Shown here piece by piece: positions 25,982-32,468 of a DNA stretch of 64,000 bases. Source of the DNA: Chitinophagales bacterium (GTDB taxonomy: Bacteria > Bacteroidota > Bacteroidia > Chitinophagales > Chitinophagaceae). The stretch is from NCBI GenBank assembly GCA_020636495.1, contig JACJXQ010000008.1:992001-1056000 (forward strand), written 5' to 3'. A program made the position numbers and the translations under genes. The first letter of the stretch is position 1. Each line of letters opens with the position of its first letter. Under the pieces are notes generated by a model. It was not told where the DNA came from. It did not search any database and saw only the letters and a list, made by a program, of their open reading frames with translations.

Positions 25982-27103
25982 CTACACCAAACGTTCCTGC
26001 TCGCGTAGCCAGCGCTCTGGAATATCGCCCATCGCAGCCGTCTGGTAGTCTTTGTAAGAGCAGGGTATATATGAGCCATCAGGCATCATCATCCACCACC
26101 TGTTGGTGCGTTTGCTCTTCAGAAAAATGCTGTCATTGCCCGAAAATGCCAGGTTAAAGCTAAAGTATTCATCGGTCTCGGTAAGTGCAGCTTCACTTTT
26201 ACGCACCCGGCACCCATCAATAAAATACCACACCATCTGGGCTATCTGCTTAGCGGTCATATTGTGCATATCATGGTCATGATCGTAGCCGTATATGCCC
26301 ATAGAAGTAAGCTTACTGGCCATACCGGCAAAGCGTGCCAGCAGGCAGGCCTCATCACCCGTAAAGCCATTGGGCGAGCCATTGATATTGGCAGGCGCAA
26401 AGCTGTGCATAATGGCTGAGATGTCGAAGCTGTACAGGTGGCTTGACCTGAGTACGGGTTCCATATCCTCCATATGCTCGCGCACAACACCTACGCGGTA
26501 GAAGTCGAAACGTAATTTATCCAGCGTTTCCAGTATTTTGGGGTGTACATAATAGCTCTGGAAACCAATGTGGTTATAATGGCGGATAAAGTTGGGCTGC
26601 CCGGTCAGCATGTCCATCAGGAAACTGCGGGCATTCACCTCTTCAGCATCGTCCATATCTATCAGCATATCAGTCACAGTGGCGTGTATTACCTGCTCTG
26701 TTTTTTTGAACGCCTCGTATTGCTGCATGGTCAGGTCGTGCGGACCGCCCAGTACCAGTACTATTTTCCCGGCCTGGCGAAGTTCGGTCAGTACGGTTCT
26801 CAGGGCCGCAAGTGTGTCTCTTTGCCTGGCTCCTTGTAGTATATTACCGGCATCAGCTACCTTTACTGACCCATGCCAGCCATACATACGGTACAACTCT
26901 TCGCGTATGGTGTCAGGGCCGCTATTGTCTGCTGAGTTATCATAGCCCCCGCAGCCTACTATTATTATGTCGGCATCTTCCCAGTCAAAATCGTCGCCTA
27001 TGGCATAGCTGATGTTGGCTCCTAACTGGGCGGGCTCGTAGCTGCCTTCTGGCACGGTTTCAATAAAATGTTGCTCTGTAAAAAACTGTCTCAGGTCCTG
27101 CAT
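25982..27103 (-). CDS. Arginase/ureohydrolase-family protein with degenerate metal site
   Basis: 373 aa, the arginase fold, in Bacteroidota often labelled formimidoylglutamase. Motif 1 is GGPHD (119-123), which keeps the histidine of GGDHS. Motif 2, normally DAHxD, is TDMLIDMDD (144-152) with no histidine. Motif 3, normally SxDxDxxDP, is SFDISAIMH (225-233), keeping only the first aspartate. Thus at least two of the six manganese ligands are missing. The remaining fold is well kept (SPNGFTGDEACLLARFAG helix, SMGIYGYDHDHDMHNMTAKQ). Normal hydrolysis of an amidino substrate is doubtful. It is a single gene, divergent from ftsX. Confidence 0.75.
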   Translation of the reverse strand: MQDLRQFFTEQHFIETVPEGSYEPAQLGANISYAIGDDFDWEDADIIIVGCGGYDNSADNSGPDTIREELYRMYGWHGSVKVADAGNILQGARQRDTLAALRTVLTELRQAGKIVLVLGGPHDLTMQQYEAFKKTEQVIHATVTDMLIDMDDAEEVNARSFLMDMLTGQPNFIRHYNHIGFQSYYVHPKILETLDKLRFDFYRVGVVREHMEDMEPVLRSSHLYSFDISAIMHSFAPANINGSPNGFTGDEACLLARFAGMASKLTSMGIYGYDHDHDMHNMTAKQIAQMVWYFIDGCRVRKSEAALTETDEYFSFNLAFSGNDSIFLKSKRTNRWWMMMPDGSYIPCSYKDYQTAAMGDIPERWLREQERLV

Positions 27104-27252
27104 ATGTTGTATTGAATTGCGGCTAAGATAATTAATTGTTGGTTGCCCGGATAGTTTAACTATTTCCCCGTTCCTGTCCGATCTGTTAAATTAATCCGGT
27201 AAGGGCATTGTATAATTTATTTCTGTTTTAATTTTATACTTTTGGCACTTCT

Positions 27253-28110
27253 ATGGCAAGCGGAAAGAAAGCGAAACCCTCATATATCTATGCTATTATA
27301 GGCATTTCCCTGGTATTGTTCCTGCTGGGTACACTGGGCTGGCTGGTGCTCAACGGTCGTACGCTGACACGTGTGTTTAAAGAAGACGTACAGGTGGAGG
27401 TAATACTACACGACAATACCCGCGATGAGATGATGCTGAAACTGGCCGCGGTTCTGGAAGAACAACCTTTTGTTAAGAAGACGACGGTTATTACTAAGGA
27501 AGAAGCCGCCGAAAAGTTCTTTTCAGATGGAGGTGAGGATTTTACAGAATTACTGGACTTCAATCCGCTGTATTCTTCTATTGTACTTAACCTGAATGCT
27601 GCCTATGTCAACCCGCAAAGCCTGGACGAGATTCGCCAGTTTGTTATGCAGAGTAATATTGTGCGCGATGTGTCTTATCCTAATGTGATTGTAGACAATA
27701 TGAACAGCAATTTTCAGAAGATAGGTCTCATATTGGCAGTAATAGCTTTGTTATTATTTATTGTGGTAGTGATACTGATAGATAATACTGTACGTTTGGC
27801 TATGTTCAGCAACCGTTTCCTGATCAAGACCATGCAGATGGTAGGAGCTACCCGCTGGTTCATTACCCGCCCATTCGACCGCAGGGCTATACTTAACGGG
27901 CTTATCAGTGGTGTGGTAGCCATGATCGGGCTTTGGGTGGTCATAGCTTTTGCCGAAAAGATGTTACCGCCATTAATGATCTTACATGATACGTCTTCCA
28001 TTATATTACTTATGGCAAGTATGATCATTTTAGGTATACTTATTTCATTTGTCAGCACGCATCGCTCCGTACTCAAGTACCTGAAGATGCATGTTGACGA
28101 TCTTTATTAA
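27253..28110 (+). CDS. ftsX: Cell division protein FtsX
   Basis: 285 aa. The FtsE-linked ABC-like permease that activates peptidoglycan hydrolases at the septum. Topology is normal: one helix at about residues 12-33, an extracytoplasmic domain (40-155) and three C-terminal helices (about 157-178, 215-235, 245-265). The conserved I-D-N-T-V-R-L-A-M-F and M-Q-M-V-G-A-T-x-x-F-I segments are present. ftsE is not adjacent, as is common in this phylum. A TACTTTTG box ends 8 bases before the ATG, so the mRNA may have almost no leader. The DUF3098 gene follows 25 bases later. Confidence 0.95.
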   Translation: MASGKKAKPSYIYAIIGISLVLFLLGTLGWLVLNGRTLTRVFKEDVQVEVILHDNTRDEMMLKLAAVLEEQPFVKKTTVITKEEAAEKFFSDGGEDFTELLDFNPLYSSIVLNLNAAYVNPQSLDEIRQFVMQSNIVRDVSYPNVIVDNMNSNFQKIGLILAVIALLLFIVVVILIDNTVRLAMFSNRFLIKTMQMVGATRWFITRPFDRRAILNGLISGVVAMIGLWVVIAFAEKMLPPLMILHDTSSIILLMASMIILGILISFVSTHRSVLKYLKMHVDDLY

Positions 28111-28135
28111 ATTTGTTCAGTAATACTTTATTATT

Positions 28136-28414
28136 ATGTCTGCAAACAAGAATACAAATACTCCACAGGCCGGTAGCAACGGCCAGAACTTCCTTTTTGA
28201 TAAAAGCAACTACATCATGATGCTGGCAGGGGTAGTGCTGGTGGTTATCGGTTTCATGTTGATGTCCGGTGGGAAAAGCGAAGATCCAACCCAATTCAAC
28301 TATTCAGAGATCTATAGTACTACACGCATCACAATAGCACCGTTGATGATACTGATAGGCTTTGCTATTGAGATATATGCTATAATGAAAAAACCGGCTA
28401 CAAAAGCTGAGTAA
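28136..28414 (+). CDS. DUF3098 small membrane protein
   Basis: 92 aa with a polar N-terminus and two helices at about residues 27-45 and 66-87, separated by a loop with N-Y-S-E-I-Y-S-x-T-R-I-T-I-A-P. This matches DUF3098, which usually follows ftsX and precedes uppP in Bacteroidota; here uppP does not follow, and a terminator does. Role unknown; the context suggests the division or peptidoglycan-precursor machinery. Confidence 0.85.
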   Translation: MSANKNTNTPQAGSNGQNFLFDKSNYIMMLAGVVLVVIGFMLMSGGKSEDPTQFNYSEIYSTTRITIAPLMILIGFAIEIYAIMKKPATKAE

Positions 28415-28440
28415 TAAGATTACCATAAGATAATGAACAA

Positions 28441-28472
28441 AAAAGCCGCCCGGTATACACCAGGCGGCTTTT
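28441..28472. terminator. Bidirectional terminator after DUF3098
   Basis: AAAAGCCGCC and GGCGGCTTTT pair over 10 bp with a 12-base loop and T-runs on both strands, between the convergent DUF3098 and PUR-like genes. Confidence 0.85.
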
Positions 28473-28493
28473 TATATGTTGTTTGCTCGTTAT

Positions 28494-28988
28494 TTATATT
28501 TTCCAGTCGTCAACACTGTCGTCGTCGTTGGTAGATGATACTACTGATGTTTCAGAGGCAACAGGCTCATTGCCCGCGGCGTCATCACTATCATCATCAT
28601 TGCTTTCTGCAACAACGCTATGGTTGCTGTTTGATTGCTCGTTAGTGTTGGCACGAGGCGTGTAATTACCATCAGCATTTTCGTCATCGTCGTGGTTGAA
28701 CGCATCGAAGTCGAAATCAGGCATCAGGTCAGTTTTTACATAATCAACGGTTTCTGTCAGTGCAGCTATGAATTTATTGAAGTCTTCCTTGTACAGGAAC
28801 ATTTTATGACGCTCATATCCGTTGTCATCAAACCTTTTCTTGCTTTCAGTGATGGTGATGAAATAGTCATTGCCACGGGTTGCACGCACATCAAAGAAGT
28901 AAGTTCTTCTTTTTCCTGCCCTGATGCGTTTGCTGTAAATACTCTCGTTGTTACGGTTGTCGCCAAAGTTTTTGTTTTCGTACGCCAC
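28494..28988 (-). CDS. PUR-alpha-like nucleic-acid-binding protein (DUF3276)
   Basis: 164 aa. Residues 14-90 form a single PUR repeat: I-Y-S-K-R-I-R-A-G-K-R-R-T-Y-F-F-D-V, then Y-F-I-T-I-T-E-S-K-K and the helix FNKFIAALTETVDYV. Residues 95-164 are a low-complexity tail rich in Asp, Asn and Ser. Bacterial PUR proteins, characterised in Borrelia and Bacteroides, bind single-stranded DNA or RNA and act as regulators. Two chains are needed to form a complete PUR domain. The gene is alone between terminators. Confidence 0.88.
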   Translation of the reverse strand: MAYENKNFGDNRNNESIYSKRIRAGKRRTYFFDVRATRGNDYFITITESKKRFDDNGYERHKMFLYKEDFNKFIAALTETVDYVKTDLMPDFDFDAFNHDDDENADGNYTPRANTNEQSNSNHSVVAESNDDDSDDAAGNEPVASETSVVSSTNDDDSVDDWKI

Positions 28989-29206
28989 AGTTCTTTTTGT
29001 TTAAGTTTAATGTTTAGAGTAGTAACAAAAATAATTAAGATAGCCCAGTATCCAAATCTTTGCTATTACTGAAATTTTACCTGTATTTCCCCACAAGATA
29101 TATTTTTTATCCATAATTACTAAATGGTTGCAGGTTTTAAAAAGGGGGATTTATTCTTTTTTAATCAACAAATATGATGACAGTTGTAATGTTTTCGCTC
29201 TGCTTT

Positions 29207-29884
29207 TTATAAATGTTGCATTAAGCGTGCAATCAACCAGGCATTCAGGTTCTTAATAGCATCCCCTATCCTCCATGTTGCCCTGTTGCGTTTCTCTACA
29301 TAGTTAGATACAGCCCTTATCTGTGCAAATGGCACACCTTCCTGCAGGCATACATAGTGGAATGCTGCCCCTTCCATACTTTCCATTGTGCAGTTGTATC
29401 GTTCAATGAGTTCCTTGGTGCTTGTTTCGCTTCCTGTAACGGTATTGATCGTCAGGGCGCTTACTGCCGGCAGGTCAATGTTCCATTTCGCGGTGTCAAT
29501 AGGATTGGATAATATTTTTCCTGAGAACGGGGATTCGTCAGGCTTTGCCAGGCCCAGGTCAAAAACGTCTATGAACAGGTCGCCATCTTCAGCCCCGAGG
29601 TCGGCCATACGGTCAGAATCTATGAAAAGTACCTTGCCAAGCGGAATATTACTGTCGAAACAACCACCTATCCCGGCCTGTATTACCAGGTCGTAATTGT
29701 TTGCGGCCAGCAATTTTGTGAGGTAATAGGTGGTTGCTACCATTCCGATACCGGTCACTGCAAACTGTATTTGTGTGCCTCCAAGACTAAAAATGCCCGG
29801 TTTTTCCTCTGTTGCAATAGTGGCTATTTGTTTTATTGATAGGGCTATTTCAGCCCCTGTGGCTGCTATCACCAATATTTTCAT
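29207..29884 (-). CDS. mqnB: Futalosine hydrolase
   Basis: 225 aa from the ATG at 29882-29884; an in-frame longer start would overlap the divergent gene and add 24 residues with no counterpart. Removes hypoxanthine (or adenine from aminodeoxyfutalosine) in the futalosine route to menaquinone. It has the nucleoside phosphorylase-like fold: MKILVIAATGAEI, V-I-Q-A-G-I-G-G-C-F, and the ESMEGAAFHYVCLQEGVPFA helix, with R-A-V-S-N-Y-V. Other mqn genes are not in the window. It is divergent from the pterin synthase gene by 71 bases. Confidence 0.92.
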   Translation of the reverse strand: MKILVIAATGAEIALSIKQIATIATEEKPGIFSLGGTQIQFAVTGIGMVATTYYLTKLLAANNYDLVIQAGIGGCFDSNIPLGKVLFIDSDRMADLGAEDGDLFIDVFDLGLAKPDESPFSGKILSNPIDTAKWNIDLPAVSALTINTVTGSETSTKELIERYNCTMESMEGAAFHYVCLQEGVPFAQIRAVSNYVEKRNRATWRIGDAIKNLNAWLIARLMQHL

Positions 29885-29955
29885 GTTACAAATAACAACA
29901 ATTTTGCGTAAAAGCTCCAGTAAACCTAATTTTACACCATAATTTAAAAAAGACA

Positions 29956-30366
29956 ATGGTTTACCTGACGCGAGTGGAGCATTTTAATGCAGCCCACAAA
30001 TTGTACAACGAGAGTTGGAGTGATGAGAAGAACATGGAAGTCTTCGGTAAATGTGCTAACCCAAACTGGCATGGCCACAACTATGACCTGTTTGTAACCA
30101 TTAAGGGTGAGCCGCACCCTGAGACCGGTTTTGTATTCAATGCTAAAGAACTGGGCGTACTGATAAATAGGGTCATAGTAGATAAGGTTGACCACCGCAA
30201 TCTGAACCTGGACGTAGACTTTATGAAAGGCAAATTTGCCAGTGCAGAGAACTTCGCTATCAGTATCTGGAATGAGCTGAAACCTCACATCGAGGAAGCG
30301 GGTGCGCAATTGCACTATATTAAATTACAGGAAACACCCCGTATCTACGTTGAGTATTACGGATAA
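29956..30366 (+). CDS. 6-pyruvoyltetrahydropterin synthase-like / QueD-family protein
   Basis: 136 aa. Zinc ligands are H14 (EHFNAAHKL) and the two histidines of C-x5-HGHNY (GKCANPNWHGHNYDL, about residues 36-44), with the catalytic cysteine before them and the VDHRNLN histidine-aspartate pair near residue 75. QueD of E. coli has C-x3-HGH; the C-x5-HGHNY spacing, the S-D-E-x-N segment and the GFVFN strand here are like animal and Chlorobium PTPS. It may therefore make 6-pyruvoyltetrahydropterin for a biopterin-type cofactor rather than, or as well as, carboxytetrahydropterin for queuosine. folE, which supplies its substrate, starts 10 bases later. Confidence 0.88.
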   Translation: MVYLTRVEHFNAAHKLYNESWSDEKNMEVFGKCANPNWHGHNYDLFVTIKGEPHPETGFVFNAKELGVLINRVIVDKVDHRNLNLDVDFMKGKFASAENFAISIWNELKPHIEEAGAQLHYIKLQETPRIYVEYYG

Positions 30367-30376
30367 CATTTAGCAC

Positions 30377-30973
30377 ATGTCTTATAAAAAAACAGAAGAG
30401 TTTAGCCCGGAAGCTACGGCTGTACTTATAGAGAACTATCGCTCCGTAGTAGAGCAGGTGGGCGAAGACCCTGAACGCGAGGGATTGCTCAAAACCCCTG
30501 AACGTATTGCAAAAGCCATGCAGTACATGACTCAGGGCTATAATATGGATGCCAAAGCGATACTGAACTCTGCTAAGTTTCATGAGGCGTATAGCGAGAT
30601 GGTTATTGTAAAGGATGTAGAGTTGTATTCCATGTGCGAGCATCATATGTTGCCATTCTTTGGTAAAGCACATATTGCTTATATACCTAACGGCGTAATA
30701 ACAGGCCTGAGCAAGATAGCCCGTGTGGTAGACTGCTTTGCCCGCAGGCTGCAGGTGCAGGAGCGTATGACCCACCAGATACTGGACGTAATACAGGAAA
30801 CCCTGAATCCGCAAGGTGTAGCAGTGGTTATAGAAGCCAAACACTTATGTATGATGATGCGTGGTGTGCAGAAACAAAACAGCACTACAACAACATCTGC
30901 TTTCAGCGGACAATTTGAAAAAGCTGAGACAAGGGCTGAGTTCATGAAACTTATTTCATCTGATCTTTATTAA
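30377..30973 (+). CDS. folE: GTP cyclohydrolase I
   Basis: 198 aa. Converts GTP to 7,8-dihydroneopterin triphosphate, the entry to folate, biopterin and queuosine pathways. Zinc-site residues are in S-M-C-E-H-H-M-L-P-F-F-G (about residues 78-89) and the cysteine of K-H-L-C-M-M-M-R-G-V near residue 158. The substrate-binding I-T-G-L-S-K-I-A-R-V-V-D and R-L-Q-V-Q-E-R-M-T segments are intact. Length is normal. It forms a two-gene unit with the pterin synthase just upstream, before the tRNA-Pro cluster. Confidence 0.96.
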   Translation: MSYKKTEEFSPEATAVLIENYRSVVEQVGEDPEREGLLKTPERIAKAMQYMTQGYNMDAKAILNSAKFHEAYSEMVIVKDVELYSMCEHHMLPFFGKAHIAYIPNGVITGLSKIARVVDCFARRLQVQERMTHQILDVIQETLNPQGVAVVIEAKHLCMMMRGVQKQNSTTTTSAFSGQFEKAETRAEFMKLISSDLY

Positions 30974-31027
30974 GCAGGAAAAAACAATTTTCTGCTTATC
31001 TTTGCCCACCTTTAAAAAAAGGTAGTT

Positions 31028-31101
31028 CGGGACGTAGCGCAGCCCGGTAGCGCACTTGCATGGGGTGCAAGGGGTCGCTGGTTCGAATCCAGTCGTCCCG
31101 A
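31028..31101 (+). tRNA. tRNA-Pro (anticodon GGG)
   Basis: 74 bases, full cloverleaf: acceptor CGGGACG / CGTCCCG, D-arm GCGC / GCGC, anticodon stem CTTGC / GCAAG with loop ATGGGGT (anticodon GGG), T-arm GCTGG / CCAGT (one G-U) around TTCGAAT, discriminator A. CCA is not encoded. A TATCTTTG box at 30997-31004 may be its -7 element. A hairpin terminator follows 9 bases later. Confidence 0.97.
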
Positions 31102-31110
31102 CAGAACAGG

Positions 31111-31143
31111 AAATGGGTATCTCTTAAGAGATACCCATTTTTA
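31111..31143 (+). terminator. Terminator of tRNA-Pro(GGG)
   Basis: AAATGGGTATCTC / GAGATACCCATTT pair over 13 bp around TTAA, ending in a T-run. A diverged copy of this hairpin follows the tRNA fragment at 31480-31508. Confidence 0.85.
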
Positions 31144-31159
31144 TGCATATTATTGTTAT

Positions 31160-31402
31160 GTGATAATATACGTATACATATTATTCAGCCGGTCTCTACA
31201 AAAGTATTATGCAGGTATCAGCGATGATGTGCAGAAAAGACTCAGGGAACATAATGCTGGCAAGGGAAAGTTTACTTCAAAAGGAATCCCATGGGATTTG
31301 ATCACAACAATTAAATGCTTGTCAAGGAGCGAGGCTATGTTGCTTGAAAAGAAAATAAAGAAAAGGGGCATTAAAAGATACCTGGAAGATAATATAGAAT
31401 AG
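31160..31402 (+). CDS. Small GIY-YIG nuclease-family protein
   Basis: 80 aa from a GTG at 31160. The GIY-YIG core is seen as V-Y-I-L (about residues 5-8), then Y-Y-A-G-I-S-D-D-V-Q-K-R-L-R-E-H-N-A-G (16-34), with the catalytic Tyr and Arg, and the Glu in R-S-E-A-M-L-L-E-K-K-I-K (56-67). It is the short UvrC-like form (UPF0213/YhbQ size) that is very abundant in Bacteroidota. It lies exactly between an intact tRNA-Pro and a truncated tRNA-Pro copy, ending 9 bases before the latter, which suggests a mobile or homing history. Whether it cuts DNA is unknown. Confidence 0.85.
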   Translation: MIIYVYILFSRSLQKYYAGISDDVQKRLREHNAGKGKFTSKGIPWDLITTIKCLSRSEAMLLEKKIKKRGIKRYLEDNIE

Positions 31403-31411
31403 TAGTGTATT

Positions 31412-31468
31412 CCGGTAGCGCATCCCGCCATGGCGGGAGGGTCGCTGGTTCGAATCCAGTCGTCCCGA
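31412..31468 (+). pseudogene. 5'-truncated tRNA-Pro copy
   Basis: From CCGGTAGCGCA (end of the D-arm) through the T-arm and acceptor 3' strand (GGGTCGCTGGTTCGAATCCA, then GTCGTCCCGA) the sequence matches tRNA-Pro(GGG). The 5' acceptor strand and first half of the D-arm are absent, and the anticodon arm is replaced by TCCCGCCATGGCGGGA, a near-perfect hairpin. It cannot fold as a tRNA. The match continues into the downstream terminator, so the duplicated unit includes the tRNA 3' half and its terminator. Confidence 0.85.
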
Positions 31469-31479
31469 CTGAACGGGAA

Positions 31480-31508
31480 AAGGGTGTCTCATTTGAGATA
31501 CCCTTTTT
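31480..31508 (+). terminator. Terminator after the tRNA fragment
   Basis: AAGGGTGTCTC / GAGATACCCTT pair (one G-U) around a 4-base loop, followed by TTTTT. It is a diverged copy of the terminator at 31111-31143. Confidence 0.75.
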
Positions 31509-31543
31509 TATTTCCTGCAATTCTTTAATTTGCTATATCAAAA

Positions 31544-31617
31544 CGGGATGTAGCGCAGCCCGGTAGCGCGCTTCGTTCGGGACGAAGAGGCCGCTGGTTC
31601 GAATCCAGTCATCCCGA
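31544..31617 (+). tRNA. tRNA-Pro (anticodon CGG)
   Basis: 74 bases: acceptor CGGGATG / CATCCCG, D-arm GCGC / GCGC, anticodon stem CTTCG / CGAAG with loop TTCGGGA (anticodon CGG), T-arm GCTGG / CCAGT, discriminator A. CCA is not encoded. It shares almost all of its non-anticodon sequence with tRNA-Pro(GGG), consistent with tandem duplication. Confidence 0.97.
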
Positions 31618-31624
31618 CCTCAAA

Positions 31625-31651
31625 AAAAGCTCAACTATGCGTTGGGCTTTT
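31625..31651 (+). terminator. Terminator of tRNA-Pro(CGG)
   Basis: AAAAGCTCAAC / GTTGGGCTTTT pair over 11 bp (one U-G pair) around a 5-base loop with T-rich sequence after. From here to 31880 no other gene is visible. Confidence 0.6.
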
Positions 31652-31880
31652 GTGTTTTATCAGTATCTCAACCCTTATTTGTGAACAACCTGTACAAAAC
31701 ATATTGATAACCTGTTGATATAACTTAATAGCAACAATAGGGTAATAAATGGTTAACAATCAGGCAAAATGATGGTAATACAGGGATAATACTTTTACAC
31801 TGAAGCAGGACACACGACTTCACCATGAGTTCATACATTCTACGATTTAGGTAACAATAGCTCTCCTTGTTCAGGGATAG

Positions 31881-32345
31881 CTATTTTTTTATAGTGCTGT
31901 CCATGAAGTATGTTTTTATATAGCGCACTTCTATCTGTGTATTCATAGGTCCCACTCTTTTTGCAGATACACGGGCGTAGTCTTTGAAAGTATCACTACC
32001 GGCAAAGTAAAATCCGGCAATGTAAGAATAAGGTATGTCATCAAGCTTTATGGCTGGTGTTATCTCCCTGTCCAGTTTGGGGTAGGCCAGGAGGGTATGT
32101 GCCTCATTGGGCCCATAGGCGGCATCCAGGGCATAGTATCCTTCGTTGCTCGAATCAGTTGATGATATAATGACAGAATAATAAAAGTCATTCAGCCCAT
32201 CCTCTTCTATAGGTGTGCTGTCAGCGGCTACAATTGTTCCCGCTATGGGTGCGTAAAAATGATTCGTCGTAGTGTTATCGGTGGGTGTCCTACCACCGCA
32301 TGCAGCAAGCAGTATAAGGCTTGTGAATAGTAAACTGTATTTCAT
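31881..32345 (-). CDS. Small lipoprotein of unknown function
   Basis: 154 aa from the ATG at 32343-32345 (an ATG three codons upstream is also in frame). Lipobox L-A-A-C at about residues 13-16. After a Thr-rich linker the body has beta-strand character (FYYSVIISS, E-G-Y-Y-A-L-D-A-A-Y-G, IEVRYIKTYF). No family recognised. It is divergent from the dipeptidyl peptidase III gene, with 123 bases between, and no link between the two is evident. Confidence 0.7.
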   Translation of the reverse strand: MKYSLLFTSLILLAACGGRTPTDNTTTNHFYAPIAGTIVAADSTPIEEDGLNDFYYSVIISSTDSSNEGYYALDAAYGPNEAHTLLAYPKLDREITPAIKLDDIPYSYIAGFYFAGSDTFKDYARVSAKRVGPMNTQIEVRYIKTYFMDSTIKK

Positions 32346-32468
32346 GCCGTGCAAAAGTAGGGTTTAGGCTAATTATTCCTTACCCAAAGGGGTGATTTTA
32401 GTTGCACTGTTTTTAATACTGCCGCGAATGCCCTACTTTTAGCCCGCAACATAATTTTTTATTCAGAT

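Noticed and set aside
23071..31437. CCCGCCxTGGCGG hairpins as a dispersed repeat family
   Set aside because: Only two copies were seen (23071-23099 and about 31422-31437), not enough to claim a family in this window.
31412..31468. A third functional tRNA-Pro
   Set aside because: The 5' acceptor strand and the first part of the D-arm are missing and the anticodon arm is a plain hairpin; no cloverleaf can form.
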